Shown: positions 8,266 to 17,402 of the stretch, piece by piece
Layout: every line of letters begins with the position of its first letter
How positions within the stretch are numbered: position 1 is the first letter of the stretch
Assembly: GCA_046328715.1 (NCBI GenBank)
Contig: JAXLWB010000022.1
Span: forward strand, 1-64,000
DNA: 64,000 nucleotides
Source of the DNA: JAXLWB01 sp046328715
GTDB lineage: Bacteria > Chloroflexota > Anaerolineae > Caldilineales > Caldilineaceae
Direction of reading: 5' to 3'
Made by a program: the position numbers and the translations under genes
Notes under the pieces: generated by a model
Database searches by the model: none
Seen by the model: only the letters and a program-made list of their open reading frames with translations
Told to the model about the DNA's origin: nothing

Positions 8266-9471
8266 ATGTTAACATCTTACCTTCAACAACAACTTCCCGC
8301 TTACCTCTCCGACCTGCGCACGCTTTCCGGCATCGACTCGGGGACGGAGCACAAGGCGGGCGTCGATGCGGTGCAGGATTGGCTGGCGCGGCGGCTGCAT
8401 TCGCTTGGTTTTACGATTGAACGACAGGCGCAGACAACCCTAGGCGATAACCTGGTGGTGCGGCTACGCGGGCGAGGCAGCAAACGGATGCTGCTGCTCG
8501 GCCATGCCGATACGGTCTTCCCGGTCGGCACGACGGCGCAGCGACCGGTGACGATCAGCGGCAATATTATCCTCGGCCCGGGAACCTGCGACATGAAGGC
8601 GGGTCTGCTGACTGGCATCTATGCGGTTCAGGCATTGCAGCAGGCTGGCTTTGAAGACTTTGGCGAGATCGTGCTCTTGGTCGTTTCGGACGAGGAGAGT
8701 GGGCCGCGTGCCTCGGTACCGCTGATCCAGGCGTGTGCCAGACAGGCGGATGTCGCCTTTACGCTTGAGGCGGCACGCGCCAATGGTGATATTGTCACGG
8801 CCCGCAAGTCGTCGCGTATGGTCACAATCGAGGCGTTTGGCAAGCCGGCGCACTCGGGTGTCGAACCTCAGAAAGGGCGCAATGCGATCCTGGCGATGGC
8901 GCGGCTGCTGGATAAGCTGGATGCACTCAACGGCTTTCGGGAAGGTATCACGCTCAACGTGGGCAAGATCGAGGGAGGGCGGCAATCGAACGTGGTGGCC
9001 GAGCAGTGCAAGGTGCAGATCGACCTGCGCGCCTGGCGGCAGCAGGACATGGACGACGTGATCGCCGCCATCCACAAGTTGGTAGCTGAGCCGGTGGCTC
9101 CATCCACCGTCTATGCCGCCATGCAGGCCAGCGGTGCCGAGGTCGATGAAAGCAGCGTGCCGCCCGTACGTTTCAGCTTTAGCGCACCCGAAGATGCCGG
9201 GATGCCGCCGATGGAAAAGACGCCAGCGATTGCCGCGCTCGAAGCCTTGACCATTCAGACCGCCAGCGAACTCGGCTTTACAGTTAAAGGAGCAGCCACC
9301 GGTGGTGCATCAGATGCCAGCTACGTCGCTGGCGAAGGCACGCCCGTGCTCGATGGCATGGGACCAATTGGCGGGCTCGATCATGGGCCGGATGAGTACA
9401 TTGAACTCGACAGTATCGTGCCGCGCACGGAGTTGTTGGCGAGGGTGTTGATGAAGGTGGCGACAGACTGA
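8266..9471 (+). CDS. M20 family metallopeptidase (glutamate carboxypeptidase-like)
   Basis: This zinc peptidase has 401 residues from the chosen ATG. The metal-binding motifs run in order: GHADTVFPVGT (about 72-82), GTCDMKAGLL, the catalytic SDEESGP and the C-terminal LDHGPDEYI. It has the usual dimerisation lid (KPAHSGVEPQKGRNAI). The pattern fits carboxypeptidase G2/glutamate carboxypeptidase-like enzymes that release a C-terminal amino acid, and the exact substrate is unknown. The upstream in-frame extension crosses a repeat hairpin, so MLTSYLQQQLP is preferred. No signal peptide is seen. Confidence 0.9.
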   Translation: MLTSYLQQQLPAYLSDLRTLSGIDSGTEHKAGVDAVQDWLARRLHSLGFTIERQAQTTLGDNLVVRLRGRGSKRMLLLGHADTVFPVGTTAQRPVTISGNIILGPGTCDMKAGLLTGIYAVQALQQAGFEDFGEIVLLVVSDEESGPRASVPLIQACARQADVAFTLEAARANGDIVTARKSSRMVTIEAFGKPAHSGVEPQKGRNAILAMARLLDKLDALNGFREGITLNVGKIEGGRQSNVVAEQCKVQIDLRAWRQQDMDDVIAAIHKLVAEPVAPSTVYAAMQASGAEVDESSVPPVRFSFSAPEDAGMPPMEKTPAIAALEALTIQTASELGFTVKGAATGGASDASYVAGEGTPVLDGMGPIGGLDHGPDEYIELDSIVPRTELLARVLMKVATD

Positions 9472-9522
9472 CAAGGCAACAAGGCGCACGAAACCTCCCT
9501 GACCTTGTCACCTTGTCATTAT
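9471..9522. repeat. ACAAGG / CCTTGT word repeat at a stop codon
   Basis: GACAAGGCAACAAGG follows the M20 stop directly and is mirrored by CCTTGTCACCTTGTC (9503-9517). The element separates two convergent genes. Confidence 0.7.
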
Positions 9523-9528
9523 CTTTCG

Positions 9529-11397
9529 CTACGAAGGTGCGCCGACGACTTCCGACACCGACAGCTTACGCAACATCGATCGCTTCTTGGACTGATGGGC
9601 GTCCATCCGTTCGAGGATGTTACTGAGGAACTGGACAGTGGACGTGATGTAGGGCCCCTTGTTGAGCATGACACACTCGGCGCGACCGCTCATCACGGCG
9701 TCGGAGACTTCAGATCGGGTCGGTTGTCCGCTCTTGGCCAGGTTTTCCAGTACCTGCGTCGCCCAGATCACCGGCACATGGGCTGCTTCACAGAACCAGA
9801 GAATCTCTTCCTGCACTTCGGCCAGCCGTTCAAAGCCAGTCTCCACGGCCAAATCGCCTCGGGCTACCATCACACCCACCACGGGACGGCGCATAGCGGT
9901 CAGCAGCATCTCGGGCAACGCTTCGAAGGCACTCTTGGTCTCAATTTTTAAGACAACTCCCACATGATTGGCGCGCAAGCGATCCAATTCGGCATGAAGC
10001 AGTTCGACATCTTTGGCGCTGCGCACAAAAGAGAAACCGATAATATCGATATGCGGAGCCAACACAGCCAGATCGTGCAGATCCTTGTCGGAGAGCGCAG
10101 GGATGTCGAGCGTACTATCGGGCAGGTTGATGCCCTTTTCGGCGCGCAGATTGGCCCCTTGTGGCGGCGCATGTACGATGCGAATCGTAATTTCGCCTTT
10201 GTGGTTGCTCAGGACAATGCCGCCGATTTTGCCATCGTCCAGCCACACACGATGGTCGGCCTCGACTGCGTCAAAGGCGGCATCAAGCGTGCAGGGGATA
10301 CGTGAAGGCGCAAGCAGTGTCCCGTCAGCGCCACGCACCGCATGTTTGCCGATGGTGGAACTCTTGGTCATCACCAGGTTTTCCCCAACTTCGAGATGAA
10401 TTGGCTTGCTGACCTCGGGCAAGCGCCCAACCAGGCCAGTCTGAACAATTCCACCCTTGCGCACGAGCGTGATTTCTGTCCTAGTTTCCACGTAACAGGT
10501 GCGGTCAGATGTTGTCCACCAACTGCCATCTAGGTGTTGCGCAACCTTTAGCTGCCGTTTTCGTTGCCGGGCATCGACGAAGTGCAATGTATCGTCTAGC
10601 TGCAACTGTTGCAGAAGCGAATCAGGCACGGGCAAAGCAGCCGGGTCGAGTTCCTCAGCATTGGCCACACTTTCATTGCTGACCAAACGCACCTGAGCAG
10701 GGCGGACGACTTGACCACGCAGGTTACGTTTGGGCTGGATCTTGATCAGCCTGCCTTCTGGCTCAATGACGCCTGTGCGTAGTTTGGGGCCTGCCAGATC
10801 GGCGTAGACTTTACAGGGGCGCCCCAACGCCTTTTCGGCCTTGCGTAAATTGCGAATCATCGCCAGCCATTCGTCGGGTCCGTCGTGGGCGCAGTTGATA
10901 CGCATCACATCCATCCCCGAAGCGAGAAGTTGTCGTACGAGTTCGGGATCGTCGGCGGCCTCGCTGGGCATGGTGACCATAATGCGCACATTGCGTTTGC
11001 CTGCCGGGGTGCCAAAGAGAATGCGTGCATGTTGGCTGAGGATGAGCGGACCTGTGTAGAAGTCAACGGGTGGCTCAACCAGCGTTTCCTTCATGCTTGC
11101 ATCGTTAGCCAAAGCAGCCAGGGCACGCAGTACGGCATTCAATGTGGCCAAACTGTGTGCCTCAAGCCGACCCAATGAGCTAAGCCCAAGGGCTGCCAGA
11201 TCATTTTGTAGATTGCGGACGTCACTCTGGCGCAGAGCGAGATAGTGGAGAAGATTGCGTGCACTGGAGCGATATTCGGTCGGTACGAGCGTCAAAAGGG
11301 GCTGATAACTTTCTTCCAGGTGCAGGGCGCGCGTATACAACTCTTTGACCAACCCTCTTATTTTGCGCGCCTGCGCCTCAATTTCTGACTGCAACAT
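9529..11397 (-). CDS. Pyruvate-kinase-like protein with extra N-terminal domain and no C-terminal domain
   Basis: A 622-residue protein whose barrel carries pyruvate kinase signatures: MRINCAHDGPDEW (about 166-178), DLAGPKLRTGVI, VVLKIETKSAFEALPEM (catalytic-type Lys), VARGDLAVETGFERL and ATQVLENLAKSGQPTRSEVSDAVM. Canonical enzymes have about 470-590 residues. Here the first 140 or so form an extra helical domain, the segment after LRTG is enlarged, and the allosteric C-terminal domain is missing. The Ser-His of the usual NxSHG is altered to NCAHDG. Pyruvate kinase transfers phosphate from phosphoenolpyruvate to ADP, but activity here is uncertain. It begins 3 bases after the phoU stop, so it is part of the phosphate operon. 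Confidence 0.8.
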   Translation of the reverse strand: MLQSEIEAQARKIRGLVKELYTRALHLEESYQPLLTLVPTEYRSSARNLLHYLALRQSDVRNLQNDLAALGLSSLGRLEAHSLATLNAVLRALAALANDASMKETLVEPPVDFYTGPLILSQHARILFGTPAGKRNVRIMVTMPSEAADDPELVRQLLASGMDVMRINCAHDGPDEWLAMIRNLRKAEKALGRPCKVYADLAGPKLRTGVIEPEGRLIKIQPKRNLRGQVVRPAQVRLVSNESVANAEELDPAALPVPDSLLQQLQLDDTLHFVDARQRKRQLKVAQHLDGSWWTTSDRTCYVETRTEITLVRKGGIVQTGLVGRLPEVSKPIHLEVGENLVMTKSSTIGKHAVRGADGTLLAPSRIPCTLDAAFDAVEADHRVWLDDGKIGGIVLSNHKGEITIRIVHAPPQGANLRAEKGINLPDSTLDIPALSDKDLHDLAVLAPHIDIIGFSFVRSAKDVELLHAELDRLRANHVGVVLKIETKSAFEALPEMLLTAMRRPVVGVMVARGDLAVETGFERLAEVQEEILWFCEAAHVPVIWATQVLENLAKSGQPTRSEVSDAVMSGRAECVMLNKGPYITSTVQFLSNILERMDAHQSKKRSMLRKLSVSEVVGAPS

Positions 11398-11400
11398 ACA

Positions 11401-12084
11401 TTAACCGACCATCCCACTTGCTTCCGGCTCAAGGTGATCCAATTCGAGCAACTCGCCCGTGACTGTATAAATCGTGCGTTCGCAGATATTGGTCACTCGA
11501 TCCCCGGCCCGTTCAAGATTGTGGGCTGCCCAACTCAGATAATTGGCACGGTCGGCTTTACGTGGGTCAGCCAGAATGATCTCAATCAATTCTTTGTTGC
11601 ACTGGTTATACAAGGCATCAATTTCGTCATCCTGGCGCGGAATGGCACGCGCAGTCTCAGCATCGCTGTTGGCAAAGGCATCCAACGCCCGGTGCAACAT
11701 ATCGATCACCGTGGCGCACATTTGGGGGATGTGGATCAGTGGCTTGACGTGCTCTTCACCGCCGATGTACTGCGTAATCCGTGCGATCCCTTTGGCATAA
11801 TCGCCGATACGTTCCAACTCGGAAACGATCTCCAAAACACCAGCCAAAAAGCGCAGATCGCGCGCCATCGGACCTTGGGTGGCAATCAGGATCAGACAAT
11901 CTTCTTCGATGCGGTAGCGCTTGCTGTTGACCGTGCGATCATAAACAATCACACGCGTCGCCCGTTCTTGATCGTGATCGGTGAGGGCAACCACCGACTC
12001 ATTGAGCGCCTGAGAAACCATATTGCCGAGCAAGTAAAGTTCGTCCTTCAGGCGAGCGAGTTCTTGTTGATAATGTTCACGCAT
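11401..12084 (-). CDS. phoU: Phosphate transport system regulator PhoU
   Basis: This 227-residue protein has the two three-helix-bundle layout of PhoU. It opens MREHYQQELARLKDELYLLGNMVSQAL, has repeated acidic D-x-E metal-type clusters (for example GDYAKGIARI and GDRVTNICE), and EIVSELERIGDYAKGIA matches the E-x3-D motif. PhoU links the PstSCAB transporter to the PhoR sensor and keeps the Pho regulon off when phosphate is plentiful. It follows arsC and precedes the pyruvate-kinase-like gene with a 3-base gap. The intervening arsC-phoU spacer carries a repeat hairpin. Confidence 0.95.
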   Translation of the reverse strand: MREHYQQELARLKDELYLLGNMVSQALNESVVALTDHDQERATRVIVYDRTVNSKRYRIEEDCLILIATQGPMARDLRFLAGVLEIVSELERIGDYAKGIARITQYIGGEEHVKPLIHIPQMCATVIDMLHRALDAFANSDAETARAIPRQDDEIDALYNQCNKELIEIILADPRKADRANYLSWAAHNLERAGDRVTNICERTIYTVTGELLELDHLEPEASGMVG

Positions 12085-12097
12085 AATATTGGTGGAA

Positions 12098-12200
12098 AGT
12101 GAAAAGTGGCAGAGTTGCAGAGTGGCAAAGTTGAAAAGTTAAAAAGTTGAAGAGCGCGTATATTACTCTGCCACGTTGCCACTTTTCAACTCTTCCACTA
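12098..12200. repeat. AGTGGCA / GTTGAAAAG word repeat covering the arsC 3' end
   Basis: Tandem AAAGTGGCAGAGTTGCAGAG-type words are mirrored by CTCTGCCACGTTGCCAC words. The right arm forms the last ten or so codons and the stop of arsC. Confidence 0.85.
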
Positions 12201-12615
12201 TGATCCCCTGAAGATAGCCAACGACCCTCTGCCGAATCTGATCGCGACACTGCCGAAAGGCAATTAATTGTTTTGCTTCATTATCGCTGACCAGGGCGGG
12301 ATCTTCAAAGCCGATGTGAATGCGTTTTCCGCCGCCCAGCCAAAGTGGACAATCTTGTGCTGCGCTGTCGCAGACCGTAATCACTTGGTCAAAGCGTTGT
12401 CCCCGGAACTCCTCCAGCGATTTTGAATGGTGGCCGTGAATGTCGATCCCGATCTCTTGCATTACGTACATAGCCATGGGGTGGACATAGCCTGCTGGTT
12501 TGGTGCCAGCCGAAAAGGCTTGCCACGTTTCCCCGAGGAAGTGATTGATCAATCCCTCGGCCATCTGGCTGCGAGCGGAGTTGCCGGTGCAGAGGATAAG
12601 GACAGTTCGTTTCAT
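12163..12615 (-). CDS. arsC: Arsenate reductase ArsC, thioredoxin-coupled type
   Basis: This 150-residue protein has the low-molecular-weight phosphatase fold. It reduces arsenate to arsenite through a cysteine relay: C9 in the CTGNSAR loop (C-x5-R), then C82 and C89 in VCDSAAQDCP. These positions fit the thioredoxin-dependent ArsC family. It sits inside the pst operon, 6 bases after pstB, so it would be made when phosphate is scarce and arsenate leaks through the high-affinity phosphate transporter. The final residues (VEELKSGNVAE) are encoded by the AGTGG-type repeat and are probably not ancestral. Confidence 0.93.
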   Translation of the reverse strand: MKRTVLILCTGNSARSQMAEGLINHFLGETWQAFSAGTKPAGYVHPMAMYVMQEIGIDIHGHHSKSLEEFRGQRFDQVITVCDSAAQDCPLWLGGGKRIHIGFEDPALVSDNEAKQLIAFRQCRDQIRQRVVGYLQGIIVEELKSGNVAE

Positions 12616-12621
12616 AGGCTT

Positions 12622-13440
12622 TTACCCAAAGTGCCCGGTAATATACTCTTCGGTCTTTTTGTGTTTGGGATTGGTGAAGATCTGCGTGGTTTCACCAAAT
12701 TCAAGCAGGTGCCCAGTACGTTGATCATTGACCATGAAGAAAGCGGTGTAATCGGAGACACGCGCCGCCTGTTGCATGTTGTGGGTCACAATGATGATCG
12801 TGTAATCGCGCACCAACTCTTTCATCAGGTCTTCAATTTTGAGTGTAGCAATCGGGTCAAGCGCCGAGCAGGGTTCGTCCATCAGGATGATCTCGGGACG
12901 GATGGCGACGGCGCGGGCAATGCAAAGACGCTGTTGTTGACCGCCAGAAAGACCATAAGCGCTCTGTTTCAGTTTGTCCTTCACCTCGTCCCACAGAGCG
13001 GCTTGGCGTAAGGATTGTTCGACCAACTCATCCATGTCGCCTTTGAAGCCATTGATACGTGCGCCCCAGGCAACATTCTCATAGATCGATTTGGGGAAGG
13101 GGTTGGGCTTCTGAAAGACCATACCGATTTGGCGACGCACCTCGACCGGATCGATCTGTGGAGCGTAGATGTTTTGTCCTTGAAAGGTAATTTCGCCTTC
13201 GACACGAGCCACAGAGACCAGGTCATTCATACGATTGAAGCAGCGTAACACCGTGCTTTTGCCACAGCCCGATGGACCAATCATTGCCGTAATTTTATTC
13301 TGCTCGATTTTCAGATCGACGTCACGCACGGCGTGAAAATTGCCATAGTAAACATTCAGTTTTTTGGCTTCGATGGCCGCTTTGCCTTCGGCCACTTTGC
13401 CGTTCGTCTGCGGTTTTGAATAAATAGGTTGAACCGTCAT
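12622..13440 (-). CDS. pstB: Phosphate ABC transporter ATP-binding protein PstB
   Basis: ATPase subunit of the PstSCAB phosphate importer, 272 residues. It has Walker [11 protein letters not shown]-loop region [19 protein letters not shown], signature [14 protein letters not shown] and Walker [14 protein letters not shown]. These are the standard PstB motifs (the NPFPKS segment is distinctive). The ATG at 13440 has GGAG 6 bases upstream, so the longer in-frame extension is not used. It lies between pstA and arsC in the leftward operon. Confidence 0.96.
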   Translation of the reverse strand: MTVQPIYSKPQTNGKVAEGKAAIEAKKLNVYYGNFHAVRDVDLKIEQNKITAMIGPSGCGKSTVLRCFNRMNDLVSVARVEGEITFQGQNIYAPQIDPVEVRRQIGMVFQKPNPFPKSIYENVAWGARINGFKGDMDELVEQSLRQAALWDEVKDKLKQSAYGLSGGQQQRLCIARAVAIRPEIILMDEPCSALDPIATLKIEDLMKELVRDYTIIIVTHNMQQAARVSDYTAFFMVNDQRTGHLLEFGETTQIFTNPKHKKTEEYITGHFG

Positions 13441-13639
13441 TTTTTCTCCGAATAGCTGTCGCGGGTATGGAAGCAGCGAATTGCGAAATAGCTCATCACA
13501 CTCGCCACCCCTTTGCTGACGCGCAGGGTTCTGAATCATCTCTTGCTTAGGCGCAGGCGCAGGGCTCTGAGACTCCCCACTCGCTACCCGCCACTTTTCT
13601 CTGTGTTCTCTGCGTCTCCTCTTGCGCTCTCTGTGTCAC

Positions 13640-14920
13640 TTAGATCTGTCGGCTGTAGCGATTGCGCAGGATCACTGCGGAGGCATTGAGTGCTAATAAA
13701 AGGATAAGTAAAACCAAGATTGCTGCTGCTGCGATGTTGCGAAATTCATCTTGGGGCCGGGCCGTCCATTGATAGATCTGTACTGGCAGTGTGGTAAACT
13801 TGGAAAAGAGCCCGGTTGGATCTACCGTAATAAAGGTCGATGCACCGACGACGACCAGAGGTGCCGTTTCTCCAATGGCACGTGATAAGGCCAAAATATT
13901 ACCTGTGAGGATGCCAGGGATGGCCGAGGGCAGCACATGGGCCCAAATCGTCTGCCACTTGGTGGCGCCCAAGCCATAGCCCGCCTCGCGCAACGAAGAT
14001 GGTACCGCCCGAATGGCTTCCTGAGCGTTGATGATGATCAGCGGCAGCACCAAAAGTCCCATCGTCAATCCGGCGGAAAGAATGGTACGACCGTTGGCAG
14101 TGGTTGGATCGGTTAGTCCAAAGAGGGCACCGCTGGTGAGCGGTTCAATGCCACGCACAAAGATCGCCAGCCCCAACATGCCGTAAATAATCGAAGGCAC
14201 CCCGGCCAAGTTGTCGATATTGGTCTTGATCAGGCGATTCAGCCAGTGATCCGAAGCATATTCTTCCAGGTAGATGGCTGCACCGACACCGACTGGCAAG
14301 CCAAAGAGCAACGTCACCAAGATGATCCAGAGTGAACCGAGAATGGCAGTGCGCACACCGGCAAAGTCGGCACGGCTGTTTTGTGGATTGCTGACAAAGG
14401 CTGGTGTGATCCAGGAGCGAAAGGAGATGGTTGCCCCCGGATGGTCTTGTGCTACCTCGGCTTCGATCTGGGCTCTGTGGAAAATGGATTCTTGGAGTGA
14501 CCAGGTTTTTACAATTTGGAGATCGACCACCCGCTCCATCACCAAATCGAGCACATTCTCTCGACTGCGTTCGGCAAACGGTTGGTCGCGCTCAAAACGG
14601 CGCATCAAGCCCTTAGAAACGTGCGCTTCGAGAATGCCAGTCAACTGCTCTTTGCTCAGTTCTTGCAAAGGTTTCCCGTCGATGGCGAGCGTGGCAGGAT
14701 CAACTGTGGAAAGGGTCGCCACATAGCCGAACGACTGATTGATCACGTTGTAAAGCAGAAGCGCCAGCATCACAATGCTAATCAGTGTGGCGAGGGCAAA
14801 GAAAGATTGCCACAGGCTTGCGGTGCGCCGACGCACAGTCACCCAGCGCAACATGGCTTCTCCAGTGGGCAAGGAGCCGCTTGCTGGATGAGGTAAAGTG
14901 TTTGTTTTTGAATCTGCCAT
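13640..14920 (-). CDS. pstA: Phosphate ABC transporter permease PstA, with enlarged first loop
   Basis: Membrane subunit of the phosphate importer, 426 residues against about 280-300 for typical PstA. The core is normal: TAILGSLWIILVTLLFGLPVGVGAAIYLEEYA, VPSIIYGMLGLAIF and the EAA loop EAIRAVPSSLREAGYGLGATKWQTIW. The excess is an approximately 120-residue hydrophilic segment between the first membrane helix (about 37-62) and the second, rich in charged residues (KEQLTGILEAHVSKGLMRRFERD), which would face outside. It follows pstC and precedes pstB. The 200-base pstA-pstB spacer holds low-complexity CTCTGTGT-type sequence. Confidence 0.93.
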   Translation of the reverse strand: MADSKTNTLPHPASGSLPTGEAMLRWVTVRRRTASLWQSFFALATLISIVMLALLLYNVINQSFGYVATLSTVDPATLAIDGKPLQELSKEQLTGILEAHVSKGLMRRFERDQPFAERSRENVLDLVMERVVDLQIVKTWSLQESIFHRAQIEAEVAQDHPGATISFRSWITPAFVSNPQNSRADFAGVRTAILGSLWIILVTLLFGLPVGVGAAIYLEEYASDHWLNRLIKTNIDNLAGVPSIIYGMLGLAIFVRGIEPLTSGALFGLTDPTTANGRTILSAGLTMGLLVLPLIIINAQEAIRAVPSSLREAGYGLGATKWQTIWAHVLPSAIPGILTGNILALSRAIGETAPLVVVGASTFITVDPTGLFSKFTTLPVQIYQWTARPQDEFRNIAAAAILVLLILLLALNASAVILRNRYSRQI

Positions 14921-15041
14921 AATGACTCTATTTCAGGTATTCTTTCCCGCAAAGCGAAATGAAACGAATCCAGCCTGTTTTCTTTCTTCGTTTCTTTGCT
15001 TCCTCGCGTCTTTGCGTTGAAAATTCTGTGTGTAGCATGAG

Positions 15042-16013
15042 TTACTGATAAACCTGGCGGAAGCGCCGTGAAATCTGACGGCTAACGATGTTGAGCGCCA
15101 ATGTGATCAAAAAGAGAAAGAGACCGATGGCAAACAAGCTGGTGTAATCGAGCGAATCGTAGCTCAGGTCGCCACCGCTGATGCGCACAATGTGGCCGGT
15201 CATCGTCTCTGCACCGACAAAGGGATTGAACGTGAACTTGGGGCCTGCCCCTGCGGCCAGCGCCACAATCATCGTTTCGCCCACAGCACGTGAAAGCCCG
15301 ACAATAACAGCCGCTGTGACACCAGAAAGCGCAGCAGGTAACACGATGCGCAACGAGGTTTCCAGTTTGTTGGCGCCCAAGCCAAAGGCCGCTTCGCGCA
15401 AACTGCGCGGCACGGCGCGCAAGGCATCCTCGCTCATTGAGCTAATCAAGGGCAAGATCAGAATGCCGATCACGATGCCTGCCGATGCAGTGTTATAAAA
15501 CTCTACAACGTCGACACCCAAGAGGGATCGAATCATTGGCGTCATGAAGGTGAGTGCAAAGTAGCCATAGACCACGGTCGGAATGCCTGCCAAAACTTCC
15601 AGAGTCGGTTTGATAATGCTGCGCATGCGTGGGCTGGCATATTCGCTCAAATAGATGGAGACTGCGATGCCTAAAGGCAGGGCAATCACCATGGCGATCA
15701 CGCTGGTGACTAAGGTTGCGCTTACCAATGCCCAGATCCCAAATTCGCCGATTTGCGGTTGCCAGGTGGTCGAACCGAAAAACTTGACCAGGGTCACTTC
15801 AGGCGTATTGAAAAAAAGCAGGGCATCGTGAGCAAGGATGTAGATAATACAGAGGGTTGTACCAATCGAGAGGGCACCACAGGCAAAGAGAAAACCTTGA
15901 ATGATCGTCTCGCCGGGGCGAAAACGTCGGTTTAGATTTACCTCGCTACGATTGCCCATTACACGCTTAACCAATCTCCCCTTGACTGCGTCTTGCATGG
16001 CGCTTGTATGCAT
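15042..16013 (-). CDS. pstC: Phosphate ABC transporter permease PstC
   Basis: Membrane subunit paired with PstA, 323 residues and about six helices. Family marks are FGSTTWQPQIGEFGIWALVSATLVTSVIAM, YLSEYASPRMRSIIKPTLEVLAGIPTVVYGYFAL and the EAA loop DALRAVPRSLREAAFGLGANKLET. No clear ribosome site precedes the ATG at 16013; an inner start at MGNRSEVNLNRRF is possible. The gene lies between pstS and pstA. Confidence 0.94.
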   Translation of the reverse strand: MHTSAMQDAVKGRLVKRVMGNRSEVNLNRRFRPGETIIQGFLFACGALSIGTTLCIIYILAHDALLFFNTPEVTLVKFFGSTTWQPQIGEFGIWALVSATLVTSVIAMVIALPLGIAVSIYLSEYASPRMRSIIKPTLEVLAGIPTVVYGYFALTFMTPMIRSLLGVDVVEFYNTASAGIVIGILILPLISSMSEDALRAVPRSLREAAFGLGANKLETSLRIVLPAALSGVTAAVIVGLSRAVGETMIVALAAGAGPKFTFNPFVGAETMTGHIVRISGGDLSYDSLDYTSLFAIGLFLFLITLALNIVSRQISRRFRQVYQ

Positions 16014-16061
16014 ATTTTATAACTCACTCATCAACGGCTTGCTGACCTAAATTACACGAGG

Positions 16062-16146
16062 CAGCAGGACAGTAAGACAGTAGAACAGGGATGGTTTGTG
16101 CTGTCCCACTGTCCTACTGTTTCACTGTCTTACTGTCTCACTAGTT
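16062..16146. repeat. ACTGTCCC / CAGTGAGAC word hairpin after pstS
   Basis: GGCAGCAGGACAGTAAGACAG words face CTGTCCCACTGTCCTACTG words. On the minus strand the element starts within 8 bases of the pstS stop and could reduce read-through into pstC, which would favour excess binding protein. Confidence 0.8.
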
Positions 16147-16150
16147 TCAC

Positions 16151-17248
16151 CTACTGGCCAGTTGTATTTAGGAACGTCTTCTTGGCTCCATCCAACGCTT
16201 CCTGGCTGGCAGGGAAGTATCCCACTTTGCCAATTTCTTCGTTAACAAAGCTCAGGTAGAAGTTGATAAAGGCGGCAACCTGTGGCTTGTCCTTTAAAAT
16301 TTTGGCGTCTGAGTAAAGGAAGAGCGGGCGGGCTAGTTTGTACTCTCCAGCATCGACGCTTGCTTCATTGGCCTCGACTCCTTCGATCTTGAGCAACTTC
16401 AGCTTGCTGCCCTGTTCTTTGTAATAGGCAAAGCCAAAGTAGCCAATGGCATACTTGTTGCCCTCGACCCCTTGCACCAGAACGTTGTCGTCTTCGCTTT
16501 CTTGAATGTTGGCTGCACCGAGCAGTGCTTCCTTGCCCTTACCCTTGTCGGCGGTGGCATCTTTCACATAGGTCTTGTCCATTACGGCTTCGACGAAATA
16601 ATCGAAGGTGCCGCTGTCGGTGCCAGGGCTAAAGCGCAAGATTGGCTCAGCCGGCCAGCTTGGGTCAACATCGGACCAGTTGGTGGCATCCTTGGAGAAG
16701 ATCTTAGCCAACTGCTCAATCGTCACATCGGTCAGGAAGTCGTTGGCTGGATTCACGACCACAGCCAGCGCATCGGTACCAACGCGGAACTCTACTGGTT
16801 CACGCCCAATGGCCTTGCAGTTTTCTACTTCGCTATCCTTGATAGGGCGGCTGGCATTCGAGATATCGGTTTCGCCACTCTTACAGAAGCGCTCAAAGCC
16901 CGCACCTGTGCCGATGCTGTCAATCGTGATGTTGCCAGCGTAGCCTTCATCCTTGAAGCGGGTCGCCATCGCTTCGCTCAACGGGAAGACAGTCGAACTA
17001 CCGGCGCTAACGATGTCACCAGTTACAGCAGCGGGGTCAACTTCGGGCAAGGCTGCGCCAGCTTCGGCAGGGGCAGCGGCAGCAGGGGCTTGCGTGGCCG
17101 TTGCTTCAGCAGCGGGTGCTTGGGTTGCAGTGGCCTCGGCAGCAGGTGCTTCGGTTGCTGGAGCGGGGGCCGCAGCTGGACAACCCGCCAACAAAATAGC
17201 GGAAGTAATCAATGCGCCCATGAAAAGGCTCGCACGTTTCATTTGCAT
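16151..17248 (-). CDS. pstS: Phosphate-binding lipoprotein PstS
   Basis: Solute-binding subunit of the phosphate importer, 365 residues. The signal peptide ends in the lipobox LLAGC (Cys about 22), followed by a low-complexity linker with two copies of APAAEATATQ that tethers it to the membrane. Phosphate-binding motifs are AGSSTVFPLSEAMA, SIGTGAGFERFCKSGETDISNASRPI and PGTDSGTFDYFVEAV. AAGGAG lies 5 bases before the first ATG. It is the first gene of the leftward pst operon and has a PHO box about 155-190 bases upstream. Confidence 0.96.
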   Translation of the reverse strand: MQMKRASLFMGALITSAILLAGCPAAAPAPATEAPAAEATATQAPAAEATATQAPAAAAPAEAGAALPEVDPAAVTGDIVSAGSSTVFPLSEAMATRFKDEGYAGNITIDSIGTGAGFERFCKSGETDISNASRPIKDSEVENCKAIGREPVEFRVGTDALAVVVNPANDFLTDVTIEQLAKIFSKDATNWSDVDPSWPAEPILRFSPGTDSGTFDYFVEAVMDKTYVKDATADKGKGKEALLGAANIQESEDDNVLVQGVEGNKYAIGYFGFAYYKEQGSKLKLLKIEGVEANEASVDAGEYKLARPLFLYSDAKILKDKPQVAAFINFYLSFVNEEIGKVGYFPASQEALDGAKKTFLNTTGQ

Positions 17249-17402
17249 CGGTTCTCCTTAATTTTCGTATGTAACTCGTTTTCTGTTTTTCAAAATAATC
17301 GAATCGTCAAAGTTGAATTCATCAGTGCTTGTTCATTGAGCAAGATCTGCTTCTCAACGTTAACAAGAGCGAGTTAACGGTGGGTACGAGTCAATTTAGG
17401 AA

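Noticed and set aside
16472..17377. A 301-residue open frame antisense to pstS
   Set aside because: It arises from the GC-rich alanine/proline linker of PstS and has no coherent motifs.
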